64,000 nucleotides of DNA from Pseudomonas sp. SJZ079 (GTDB lineage Bacteria; Pseudomonadota; Gammaproteobacteria; Pseudomonadales; Pseudomonadaceae). Below the pieces are notes generated by a model. It saw only the letters and a program-made list of their open reading frames with translations, searched no databases and was not told the origin of the DNA. The position numbers and the translations under genes are program-made. This document shows, in pieces, positions 9,693 to 17,399 of the stretch; position 1 is the stretch's first letter; each line of letters starts with the position of its first letter. The DNA lies in assembly GCF_007993865.1 (NCBI RefSeq), contig NZ_VIUH01000012.1, positions 77,736 to 141,735 on the forward strand. The letters run 5' to 3'.

Positions 9693-10587
9693 TTCACCTG
9701 TAACACGCTGTGGCTATGTCGCCATCGTTGGCCGGCCCAACGTGGGCAAGTCGACGCTGCTCAACCACATCCTCGGGCAAAAACTGGCGATCACCTCGCG
9801 CAAGCCGCAGACCACCCGGCACAACATGCTCGGGATCAAGACCGAGGCTGAAGTGCAGGCGATCTATGTCGACACCCCCGGCTTGCACAAGAACAACGAG
9901 AAAGCCCTCAATCGCTATATGAACAAGAACGCCTCGTCGGCCTTGAAAGATGTCGACGTGGTGATCTTCGTGGTTGATCGCACCCGTTGGACCGACGAAG
10001 ACCAGATGGTTCTGGAGCGCGTGCAGTACGTGCAGGGGCCGGTGATCCTGGCGATCAACAAGACCGACCGTCTCGAAGACAAAGCCGACCTGATGCCGCA
10101 TCTGGAATGGCTGGCCGAGCAACTGCCGAAAGCGGAGATCGTACCGATCTCGGCCCAGCATGGGCACAACCTCGATACCCTGGAAAAACTGGTGGGTGAG
10201 CGCTTGCCGGAAGGCGTGCACTTCTTCCCGGAAGACCAGGTCACCGACCGCTCCAGCCGCTTCTTTGCCGCCGAACTGGTGCGCGAGAAGGTCATGCGTC
10301 AGTTGGGGGCCGAGCTGCCCTACCAGATCACCGTAGAGATCGAAGAATTCAAGCGCGATGGACGCATCCTGCACATTCATGCGCTGATCCTGGTCGAGCG
10401 TGATGGGCAGAAGAAAATCATCATCGGCGACAAGGGCGAGCGGATCAAACGCATCGGCCAGGAGGCGCGCAAGGACATGGAAGTGATGTTCGACTCCAAA
10501 GTCATGCTCAATCTCTGGGTCAAGGTCAAAAGCGGTTGGTCGGATGACGAGCGCGCCCTGCGTTCGCTGGGTTACGACAACATTTAA
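9685..10587 (+). CDS. era: GTPase Era
   Basis: Essential GTPase that binds 16S rRNA and matures the 30S subunit. The product is 300 residues from the ATG at 9685, inside the 3' end of rnc. The G1 motif GRPNVGKST is at residues 16-24, G3 is [10 protein letters not shown]4 is NKTD, and the C-terminal KH domain contains [14 protein letters not shown]. An upstream in-frame start at 9661 would prepend eight residues of shadow coding and lacks support. Coupling to rnc is through the 8-base overlap. Confidence 0.97.
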   Translation: MTDSPVTRCGYVAIVGRPNVGKSTLLNHILGQKLAITSRKPQTTRHNMLGIKTEAEVQAIYVDTPGLHKNNEKALNRYMNKNASSALKDVDVVIFVVDRTRWTDEDQMVLERVQYVQGPVILAINKTDRLEDKADLMPHLEWLAEQLPKAEIVPISAQHGHNLDTLEKLVGERLPEGVHFFPEDQVTDRSSRFFAAELVREKVMRQLGAELPYQITVEIEEFKRDGRILHIHALILVERDGQKKIIIGDKGERIKRIGQEARKDMEVMFDSKVMLNLWVKVKSGWSDDERALRSLGYDNI

Positions 10588-10638
10588 GCTGCGCTCGGGC
10601 GCAGTCCATGCGCCCGCCACCCAGGAAACCCGCTCGCC

Positions 10639-11337
10639 ATGCTTGCGCTAAGCCAGCCAGCCTATGTCCTGCACAGTCGTGCCTACCGGGAAAGCAGCGC
10701 CTTGGTGGACTTCCTTACCCCACAAGGTCGCCTGCGTGCGGTGCTGCGTGGCGCGCGCGGTAAAGCCGGCACCTTGGCGCGTCCCTTCGTGCCGCTGGAC
10801 GTGGAGTTTCGCGGTCGTGGTGAGCTTAAAACCGTGGGACGCCTCGAGGCTGCGGGCATTCCCAACCTGCTCAGCGGCGACGCGCTGTTCAGTGGCATCT
10901 ACCTGAACGAATTGCTGATCCGTTTGTTGCCGGCGGAAGACCCGCACCCGGCGATTTTCGACCACTACGCCATGAGTGTGCTGGCACTGGCCCAGGGGCG
11001 TGCGCTGGAACCCTTGTTGCGCGCTTTCGAGTGGCGTTTGCTGGATGAGCTGGGCTATGGTTTCGCCCTGGATCTGGACCTCAACGGCCAGCCCGTGGTG
11101 GCGGGTGGTTTGTACCGACTGCAGACCGATAGCGGCCTGGTGCCGGTCGGGCAGTTGCAGCCTGGGGTATTTCAGGGTGCCGAACTGCTGGCGATGGCCG
11201 AAGCCGACTGGAGCGTGCCCGGCGCGCTGGCGGCGGCCAAGCGTTTGATGCGCCAGGCCATGGCCCCGCATTTAGGCGGTCGACCTCTGGTCAGCCGTGA
11301 ACTGTTTATGACCTTTAAGGAGCCGACCCATGACTGA
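10639..11337 (+). CDS. recO: DNA repair protein RecO
   Basis: Recombination mediator that, with RecR, loads RecA on SSB-coated single strands in the RecF pathway. The product is 232 residues. The N-terminal OB-fold region ([20 protein letters not shown]) is typical, followed by the helical C-terminal part. Unlike many bacterial RecO proteins, no four-cysteine zinc site is visible, as is usual in Pseudomonas. The gene lies 51 bases after era and overlaps pdxJ by 8 bases. Confidence 0.95.
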   Translation: MLALSQPAYVLHSRAYRESSALVDFLTPQGRLRAVLRGARGKAGTLARPFVPLDVEFRGRGELKTVGRLEAAGIPNLLSGDALFSGIYLNELLIRLLPAEDPHPAIFDHYAMSVLALAQGRALEPLLRAFEWRLLDELGYGFALDLDLNGQPVVAGGLYRLQTDSGLVPVGQLQPGVFQGAELLAMAEADWSVPGALAAAKRLMRQAMAPHLGGRPLVSRELFMTFKEPTHD

Positions 11338-12076
11338 TGCCAATCGTATTCTGCTGGGTGTGAACATCGACCATGTGGCCACCCTGCGCCAGGCCCGAGG
11401 GACTCGCTACCCTGACCCGGTCAAGGCTGCATTGGACGCCGAAGAAGCCGGCGCCGACGGGATTACCGTACACCTGCGTGAGGACCGCCGGCACATTCAG
11501 GAGCGCGACGTGCGCGTGCTGAAGGACGTGCTGCAAACGCGGATGAACTTCGAGATGGGTGTCACCGAGGAGATGCTCGCCTTCGCCGAAAGCATTCGCC
11601 CGGAGCATGTCTGCCTGGTGCCGGAAACCCGTCAGGAACTGACCACCGAAGGCGGCCTGGATGTGGCCGGGCAAGAGGCGCGAATTCGCGCGGCGGTGCA
11701 GCGCTTGAGCGCGATCGGCTGCGAGGTGTCGTTGTTTATCGATCCCGACGAGGAGCAGATCGCGGCGTCGAAGCGCGTCGGCGCGCCGGCCATCGAGTTG
11801 CATACCGGGCGATATGCCGATGCCCATACGCCGGCAGAAACCGCCCGCGAACTGGCGCGGATCCGCGACGGGGTGGCGTGCGGTTTGGCCCATGGGCTGA
11901 TCGTCAATGCCGGGCACGGCCTGCATTACCACAACGTCGAGCCGGTGGCGGCGATTGCCGGAATCAACGAATTGAACATCGGTCACGCACTGGTGGCTCA
12001 TGCGCTGTTCGTCGGCTTCAAACAGGCGGTGGTGGAAATGAAGCAGTTGATAGTCGCGGCCTCGGGGCGCGGCTAA
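11330..12076 (+). CDS. pdxJ: Pyridoxine 5'-phosphate synthase PdxJ
   Basis: Cytoplasmic TIM-barrel enzyme that condenses 1-deoxy-D-xylulose 5-phosphate with 3-amino-2-oxopropyl phosphate to form pyridoxine 5'-phosphate in vitamin B6 synthesis. The product is 248 residues. Diagnostic stretches are [20 protein letters not shown] at the N-terminus, [16 protein letters not shown] (phosphate and active-site region) and the C-terminal [14 protein letters not shown]. It overlaps recO by 8 bases, so it is the last gene of the rnc-era-recO-pdxJ operon. Confidence 0.97.
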   Translation: MTDANRILLGVNIDHVATLRQARGTRYPDPVKAALDAEEAGADGITVHLREDRRHIQERDVRVLKDVLQTRMNFEMGVTEEMLAFAESIRPEHVCLVPETRQELTTEGGLDVAGQEARIRAAVQRLSAIGCEVSLFIDPDEEQIAASKRVGAPAIELHTGRYADAHTPAETARELARIRDGVACGLAHGLIVNAGHGLHYHNVEPVAAIAGINELNIGHALVAHALFVGFKQAVVEMKQLIVAASGRG

Positions 12077-12139
12077 AAGCTTCGCAGCCAAGGCCGCTGC
12101 CTCTTGATCAAGGCTGCTCCGTCGCAATAGTTGCAGCTC

Positions 12140-12163
12140 TGTGGGCGCGGCCTCGGCCGCGAA
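12140..12163. repeat. REP-like palindrome
   Basis: A TGTGGGCGCGGCC-type palindromic unit ending in CCGCGAA lies between pdxJ and the convergent cmoB. It resembles the better preserved Pseudomonas REP pair at 37336. It may act as a bidirectional 3'-end structure for the two converging transcripts. Confidence 0.5.
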
Positions 12164-12178
12164 AAAGCGCGATAACGG

Positions 12179-13147
12179 TCATGGCTTACGCGCGATCAGT
12201 ACGGCGCGAGTCGGTGCGGGCAACCCTTCCAGCGTGCGGCTGCGGTCGGCCGGGTCGAGGAACTCCGGCAACGATTGAAAGCGCATCCAGTCGGTGGCGC
12301 GCTGCTCGTCTACCGAGGTCGTGCTGACGTCGACGCAGCGCACATCGACGAAGCCGGCGCGGCGCAGCCACAGTTCCAGAGCCGGGACCGAGGGCAGGAA
12401 CCAGACATTGCGCATCTGCGCATAACGGTCTTCCGGTACCAGCACCTGCTGGGCATCGCCTTCCGCCACCAAGGTTTCCAGCACCAGCTCACCGCCCTTG
12501 ACCAGGCAGTCTTTCAAGTCCAGCAGGTGGTCGATGGGCGAGCGCCGGTGGTACAGCACGCCCATGGAAAACACCGTGTCGAAGCCCTGCAACTTGCCGG
12601 GTAGTTCCTCGAACGCCAGCGGCAGGTGCCACACGGGCTGCTCGGGCAGGTAGTTCTTGATCGCCAGGAACTGGCAGAGGAACAGCCAGTTGGGGTCTAT
12701 GCCCACCACGCTGTTGGCACCGGCACCGAGCATGCGCCACATGTAGTAGCCGTTGCCGCAGCCAACATCCAGCACGCGTTTGCCCTTGAGTTCGAGGAAG
12801 GGCGCGATGCGTTGCCACTTCCAGTCCGAGCGCCATTCGCTGTCGACATGCACGCCGAACAGCTCGAACGGACCTTTGCGCCAGGGAATCAGCCCTTGCA
12901 GTGCGGTCTTCAGCGCGGCGCGAGTGGGCTCATCGCAGGGGCCGTCGAAGCTGAAGCGTTGCAGCAGTTCCTGCTGCGCGACACTCAGCGGTGGCAAGGC
13001 TTGCACCGCGTCATACCAGCGTTGCAGGTCGCCGTGACCGACCGCCAGCTTGGTATCGATTTGTCCGGGCAAGTCGGCTGACCAGTCTTGCAGGGGGGTG
13101 CCCGCCAGTTGTTGTTGCAGGGCGTCGAGATCGAGGCGGTTGATCAT
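12179..13147 (-). CDS. cmoB: tRNA carboxymethyluridine synthase CmoB
   Basis: Transfers the carboxymethyl group of carboxy-S-adenosylmethionine to 5-hydroxyuridine-34 of tRNA, forming cmo5U and widening wobble decoding. The product is 322 residues, the usual CmoB length. The Rossmann glycine motif [16 protein letters not shown] and the preceding WRSDWKW stretch are characteristic. The start ATG overlaps the cmoA stop by four bases, so the pair is translationally coupled. Confidence 0.95.
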   Translation of the reverse strand: MINRLDLDALQQQLAGTPLQDWSADLPGQIDTKLAVGHGDLQRWYDAVQALPPLSVAQQELLQRFSFDGPCDEPTRAALKTALQGLIPWRKGPFELFGVHVDSEWRSDWKWQRIAPFLELKGKRVLDVGCGNGYYMWRMLGAGANSVVGIDPNWLFLCQFLAIKNYLPEQPVWHLPLAFEELPGKLQGFDTVFSMGVLYHRRSPIDHLLDLKDCLVKGGELVLETLVAEGDAQQVLVPEDRYAQMRNVWFLPSVPALELWLRRAGFVDVRCVDVSTTSVDEQRATDWMRFQSLPEFLDPADRSRTLEGLPAPTRAVLIARKP

Positions 13148-13887
13148 GGCAAGGCGATCAGCGAGGCGAAATTAAGGCATTGAAACCAGGGCACGACCTT
13201 GCTGAAGCCGGCGGCCAGCAGGCGCTCGCGGTGTTGTTCCAGGCTGTCGGGGATCATTACCTTCTCGATGGCGCTGCGCTTCTGGGCGATCTCCAGTTCG
13301 CTGTAACCATTGGCGCGCTTGAAGGCGATGTGCAGCTCGCTGAGCAGGTTGTGTTGCTCGCTATCTTCGAAGCGCAGTTTCTCCGAGAGGATCAGGGCGC
13401 CGCCTGGCAGCAGGGCCTGGCGGATACGACCCAGCAGGATCTGGCGTTGTGGCGGCTCGATGAACTGCAGGGTGAAATTCAGCGCCACCAGAGAAGTTGG
13501 CTGAAATTCCAGGTTGAGGATGTCGGCCTCGATCACCTCGACCGGCAGCAGTTCCTGGAACATCGAGTCTTGCGCATGCAGGTATTCGCGGCAGCGTTCG
13601 ACCATGGCGCTGGAGTTGTCCACGGCGATCACCCGGCAGTCCTCGATCTGCACATGCCGGCGTAGCGCTTGGGTGACCGCCCCGAGGGAGCTGCCTAGGT
13701 CATACAAGATGCTGTGCGGCTGGGCGAACTGGCCGGCGAGCACGCCGATGTTCTCGACGATGGTCGGGTAGCCGGGCACCGAGCGTTTGATCATGTCCGG
13801 GAACACCCGCACCACGTCCTCATTGAAGGTGAAGTCCGGGACATGGGGCAGAGGCTGGGCAAAAAGACGGTCGGGGGGCTGGCGCAC
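13144..13887 (-). CDS. cmoA: Carboxy-SAM synthase CmoA
   Basis: Makes carboxy-S-adenosylmethionine from SAM and prephenate for use by CmoB. The product is 247 residues. The SAM-binding motif is [13 protein letters not shown], followed by [14 protein letters not shown] and the NFTLQFI motif. It is the first gene of the cmoA-cmoB operon. AAGGAG just upstream of the start serves as ribosome-binding site. Confidence 0.95.
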   Translation of the reverse strand: MRQPPDRLFAQPLPHVPDFTFNEDVVRVFPDMIKRSVPGYPTIVENIGVLAGQFAQPHSILYDLGSSLGAVTQALRRHVQIEDCRVIAVDNSSAMVERCREYLHAQDSMFQELLPVEVIEADILNLEFQPTSLVALNFTLQFIEPPQRQILLGRIRQALLPGGALILSEKLRFEDSEQHNLLSELHIAFKRANGYSELEIAQKRSAIEKVMIPDSLEQHRERLLAAGFSKVVPWFQCLNFASLIALP

Positions 13888-14227
13888 AGAGATTCCAAGG
13901 AGGGGGCTACGGTGGGCATTTTACCCAAGACTCGGCGTTGACCAAACCCTGAGGATTTGCCGAACCGATAAAAGATACAGAGGGGATGTCGTTTGTCGGT
14001 AAGTCGAGCCGGATATCAGACCTTGGTCTTATTCGTGTTTCGGACGAAAGGCCCAGGTTTGCGCGTGTGATTTTGAAACAATTATTTTCCTTTAGCGGTC
14101 AAACTCTCCTGCAGCATCCCACCATGGAAAGGCGCATCTGACCGAAGCCCATCAACCGATGCAAGGTCGCCGTCTGCGCCAAGGTTCACCGTAGTTCAAG
14201 CAGATCAACTCTTAGGAGGGTCAGACG
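13888..14227. other. Intergenic region between cmoA and the flavocytochrome pair
   Basis: These 340 bases separate the divergent cmoA and cytochrome genes. I see AGGAGG at 14214-14219, a strong ribosome-binding site for the GTG at 14228, but no reliable promoter or operator by eye and no reading frame worth calling. Confidence 0.5.
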
Positions 14228-14590
14228 GTGAAACACTTAGCCACTCCATTTATAGCGTTCTCCTTGTTCGCGGCGAGCAGTGCGCCTGCTTGGTCCGCCG
14301 AACCTACCGAGCCATCGGCCGAACCCCCGGCCGGGCGCCTGCTGGCGACACAATGCTTCCAGTGCCACGGCACTAACGGCAAGTCGCAAAGCGAAATCGA
14401 CAGCATCGATGATGAAAGCGCTGATGAGCTGTTCGAAGAGCTGTTGGAGATGAAAGCCTCGCCCAAGGTCACGGTGATGAATCAACAAGCCAAGGCATAC
14501 AGCGACGCCGAGTTGCGCCTGATTGCCGATTATCTCGGCCGAACAGCGGGCAATGACGACGATGGACATGACGATCGTGATGATGACTGA
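14228..14590 (+). CDS. Periplasmic c-type cytochrome (flavocytochrome c haem subunit-like)
   Basis: A 120-residue monohaem class I cytochrome c. The signal peptide ends near ALA/AWSA at about residue 24. The haem-binding motif is CFQCH (Cys43, Cys46, His47), and Met84 in VMNQQ is the likely sixth ligand. The tail is unusually acidic with histidine (DDDGHDDRDDD). The start is a GTG with AGGAGG 8 bases upstream. With the flavoprotein 28 bases downstream it forms a pair resembling sulfide-dehydrogenase flavocytochrome c (FccA-FccB). The electron donor could differ, because the partner lacks a conserved cysteine. Confidence 0.85.
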   Translation: MKHLATPFIAFSLFAASSAPAWSAEPTEPSAEPPAGRLLATQCFQCHGTNGKSQSEIDSIDDESADELFEELLEMKASPKVTVMNQQAKAYSDAELRLIADYLGRTAGNDDDGHDDRDDD

Positions 14591-14618
14591 TCCGCAACCA
14601 GCGACTGGAGGATAAATC

Positions 14619-15881
14619 ATGAACAGCTTGAATCGTCGTAAGTTTATCCAGGTTTGCGGCAGCGGTCTGGCGCTCGCGACCTTACCCTTCTCATTGCATG
14701 CGGCCAGCGGCGCGCGCGTCGTGGTGATCGGCGGCGGCTTCGCCGGTGCCACTGCGGCCAAGTACCTGCGTCTGTTCGGTCCTGACCTGCAGGTGACCCT
14801 GGTCGACCCGGCGACTGCACATGTCTCCTGTGTCGGCAGCAACCTGGTGCTCACCGGCGAGACGCCCATTGGCGAGCTGACCAAACCATTCGCCGCGCTG
14901 AGTGACAAGTATGGCGTGGAGCTGGTGTCCGAGCCGGCTGTTTCAATCGACGCGGCCAACAAACGGGTCAGTCTGGCCAGTGGTGCGACGCTGGATTACG
15001 AGCATGTGATCCTGGCGCCGGGCATCGACTTCGAGCCGGTGTCCGGTCACGACTTCAACGTGATGCCGCATGCCTGGATCGCCGGGGCGCAGACCACTCT
15101 GTTGCAGGAGCAATTGATGGCCATGGCGGACGGCGGCACCTTCGTGATCGCGATTCCCAAGACCCCGTTCCGCGCCCATACCGCGCCCTATGAGCGGGCT
15201 ACCGTGGTCGCCGACTACTTCCAGCGCAATAAGCCTGGGGCGAAGATCCTGATCCTCGATGCCAATGCCGCCATTGCCGGTATGAACCGTACCTTCACTG
15301 AGGCCTTCACCGGAGTCTACCGCGACATAGTCGAGTATGTGCCGAATGTAACGGTGAACGCGGCGGATGCGCTGAACCGGCGACTCGATATCACCCGGGA
15401 GGGGACGGCCAGTTCGGTGACGGCTGAAGTGATCAACCTGATTCCGGCGCAGAAGGCCGGGAAGTTGTTGTTCGACAGCGGCCTGGTACCTGACGGTAGC
15501 AAGTTCGCCCCGGTCAATCCGCTGAACTATGCGAGCACGCTGGCCCCTGAGGCGAACGTGCACATTCTGGGTGATTCGCAGTCGACGGGGCAGGCCAAGT
15601 CCGGGCACATGGCCAACTCACAGGCCAAGGTCTGCGTGGATGCTATTTTGCGTGATCTCGCCGGCCTGGCGCCGGACCCCGCGCCGAAAACTACCGCGGC
15701 GGCGTTCCCGCCGATTACCCGAAGGACGGCAAGTTGGACCACTACGACCTATTCATTCGATGCTGCGAGTATGAGCATGGTCGCGAGTTCATCGGCCGAG
15801 GCACCCAAGCCGACCAAGGATATTCGTAAGGAGGAAGGACCGGGTTGGCTGATCAACTTGCTCAGCGATAGCTTCGCTTAG
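14619..15881 (+). CDS. Flavocytochrome c-type FAD subunit (sulfide dehydrogenase family)
   Basis: A 420-residue periplasmic flavoprotein of the FccB/SoxF family. A Tat-type signal (NRRKFIQVCGSGLALA) precedes the FAD motif VVVIGGGFAG at about residues 34-43. Cys71 in SCVGSN corresponds to the cysteine that holds FAD covalently in Allochromatium FccB. The C-terminal part fits the FCSD flavin-binding domain, with the cysteine in SQAKVC retained. The partner redox cysteine in the usual FRCPPGPYER stretch is replaced: here it reads FRAHTAPYER (Ala186). Sulfide oxidation is therefore uncertain even though the family is clear. It is cotranscribed with the upstream cytochrome. Confidence 0.85.
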   Translation: MNSLNRRKFIQVCGSGLALATLPFSLHAASGARVVVIGGGFAGATAAKYLRLFGPDLQVTLVDPATAHVSCVGSNLVLTGETPIGELTKPFAALSDKYGVELVSEPAVSIDAANKRVSLASGATLDYEHVILAPGIDFEPVSGHDFNVMPHAWIAGAQTTLLQEQLMAMADGGTFVIAIPKTPFRAHTAPYERATVVADYFQRNKPGAKILILDANAAIAGMNRTFTEAFTGVYRDIVEYVPNVTVNAADALNRRLDITREGTASSVTAEVINLIPAQKAGKLLFDSGLVPDGSKFAPVNPLNYASTLAPEANVHILGDSQSTGQAKSGHMANSQAKVCVDAILRDLAGLAPDPAPKTTAAAFPPITRRTASWTTTTYSFDAASMSMVASSSAEAPKPTKDIRKEEGPGWLINLLSDSFA

Positions 15882-15891
15882 CAAGTTGCGC

Positions 15892-15934
15892 GCATCCGTA
15901 ACGAGCCTGGGATGTCCGGGCCCATTACGGATGC
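15892..15934. repeat. Inverted repeat after the flavocytochrome gene
   Basis: GCATCCGTAA at 15892-15901 and TTACGGATGC at 15925-15934 form a perfect 10-base stem with a 23-base loop, starting 10 bases after the stop codon. There is no T-run. It may be a dispersed Pseudomonas palindrome acting as a 3'-end structure. Confidence 0.55.
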
Positions 15935-16037
15935 TGCGCCTTAGCGCATGACAGGGACGAACAGGCCTGCGTGGCGCACGAGGGCGCCCGTATCTCCAGC
16001 TGGAGCATGGCCTGCCAGCGGGGCAGTCTCAGGCTCC

Positions 16038-16610
16038 TCACTTCAGTTGATCGGAAAAGAACTCGCCGGCGCCCTGCAAGGGTCCCAGTGGATTACGTTT
16101 GACCTCGAAGTGGCGGATGTTCGGCTCGCCGTTGCTGACCTTGTGCACCAGGGTGTTGTCGACCAGGACGAACACCGCGCGGAAGGCCCAGCCTTGCAGT
16201 TCGCGCTGTTTGCGGAAGTTGAACACGTCGGCCCAGAAACTGCCGACTCGCTGGGTATCGGTCTTGGTGAATTCGAAAGCGTAGCCAATGCAGCGATCCT
16301 TGGCTTCCAGGCATTTCACCAGACCGTCCGGTAGATAGGCGATGGGGATGTTCGGTTGCACGAACATCAGCCGCACGTCGATGAACGAGAGCATCTTGCC
16401 GTTGCCCTCGGCCAGTGGATCGAACCCCAGGGAGAACAGTTCTGAGCGGCTGGTTATGCCGTTAATCGCCTGGGAATAACGCATTTCCGCATCCAGGTAA
16501 TCGCTGAATGGCGATTGCACTTCGGTTCGTTCGCTGGGTAACAAGCTGCTGCACCCGCTTAGCCAGACCAGCACCATGATCACTACGGCTTCACTCCAGC
16601 GTACTGCCAT
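16038..16610 (-). CDS. Hypothetical lipoprotein, 190 residues
   Basis: Function not recognised. The N-terminus MAVRWSEAVVIMVLVWLSGC is a lipoprotein signal with lipobox LSGC, so the mature protein should be membrane-anchored by Cys20. The mature part has no repeats or further membrane segments. Two cysteines (CLEAKDRC) may form a disulfide in the periplasm. GGGGGA upstream of the ATG at 16610 is a good ribosome-binding site. It stands alone on its strand, between the flavocytochrome genes and the I42 inhibitor. Confidence 0.75.
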   Translation of the reverse strand: MAVRWSEAVVIMVLVWLSGCSSLLPSERTEVQSPFSDYLDAEMRYSQAINGITSRSELFSLGFDPLAEGNGKMLSFIDVRLMFVQPNIPIAYLPDGLVKCLEAKDRCIGYAFEFTKTDTQRVGSFWADVFNFRKQRELQGWAFRAVFVLVDNTLVHKVSNGEPNIRHFEVKRNPLGPLQGAGEFFSDQLK

Positions 16611-16875
16611 GTTATCCCCCTAAGAAGTCAGATCCTGTCTATCTCCTATAGTCGATTTGGCCGGGCTCTGCCGTTTCCCGTGTAAACAACTTCCGCCGAC
16701 AGCCGAGCGCTGGGGCGGCGCATGAGCAACCCTTCAGTGACCTTGGCTGTGCTTGAGGATGATGGCGCAAGCCCCGTTCTAGAGGTGCGCAGCAGGGCTG
16801 ATGCAGGGCGGTGTGCGGTGTCGGCTCGGGCTGGTTCGTGCCGGAGTGGCGAGACGAGAGATTATTCGCGCCGAC

Positions 16876-17268
16876 TCACTTCACCTGCAGGCGGCAGTCG
16901 AAGGTCTGCGCCGGGGCAACTTCGGGTTCCCAGGGACGCTGATAGGTCAGTAGCAGGTGACCTTCGCCGACCTGGTTGGCCAGGAAGCGCCAAGTCGATT
17001 GTCCGGCGCTGCCGACCAGACCGGCATCCTCCGGGTTGCTGTAGACCTCGGGGCCGAGGCTGTGCAGCACGCTTTTCGCGCTGTCGCGCAGCGTCCAGCG
17101 ATAACCCGTGGTGGGGTTGCTCGGGAGTGTCAGCACAACTTGCTGGCCATTGTAAAGACGCAGCGGGCACTGGCTTTGCTGTTGCACTATCAGGCTGCTG
17201 GGTTGGTGTGCGCAGGCCGCCAACAGGGCGAGGCCGAGCGGCAGCAACATGCGGGAGGTGGTGATCAT
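16876..17268 (-). CDS. Chagasin-family (I42) cysteine-protease inhibitor, lipoprotein
   Basis: A 130-residue member of the I42/chagasin inhibitor family, which blocks papain-like cysteine proteases through three loops. All three loops are visible: NPTTGYRW, the GSAGQSTWRF turn, and YQRPWEPE. The N-terminus has a signal with lipobox LAAC, so it is probably membrane-tethered and periplasmic. P. aeruginosa has a chagasin-like gene (icp) in the same place next to a Lon-family gene. It lies downstream of lon on the same strand, separated by 131 bases that include a strong hairpin. Its physiological target is not evident here. Confidence 0.88.
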   Translation of the reverse strand: MITTSRMLLPLGLALLAACAHQPSSLIVQQQSQCPLRLYNGQQVVLTLPSNPTTGYRWTLRDSAKSVLHSLGPEVYSNPEDAGLVGSAGQSTWRFLANQVGEGHLLLTYQRPWEPEVAPAQTFDCRLQVK

Positions 17269-17317
17269 GGAGGACTCCTGTCATCGGCAAACGCCTGCCA
17301 GCATAGCGGTTGTGTGT

Positions 17318-17368
17318 GGCAGCGATAACCCGTAGACGACTGATTTCGCAGTCGACGGGGTCGCTGCC
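17318..17368. other. Long hairpin between lon and the I42 inhibitor gene
   Basis: GGCAGCGA at 17318-17325 pairs with TCGCTGCC at 17361-17368, and nested inside are CCCGT/ACGGG and CGACTG/CAGTCG. The result is an interrupted 51-base hairpin just after the lon stop. It lacks a T-run on either strand, so it could be a 3'-processing or partial termination structure that lowers expression of the inhibitor. Confidence 0.55.
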
Positions 17369-17399
17369 ATGGGGTGTATGGCGTAGCAGGGGCGCGCAT

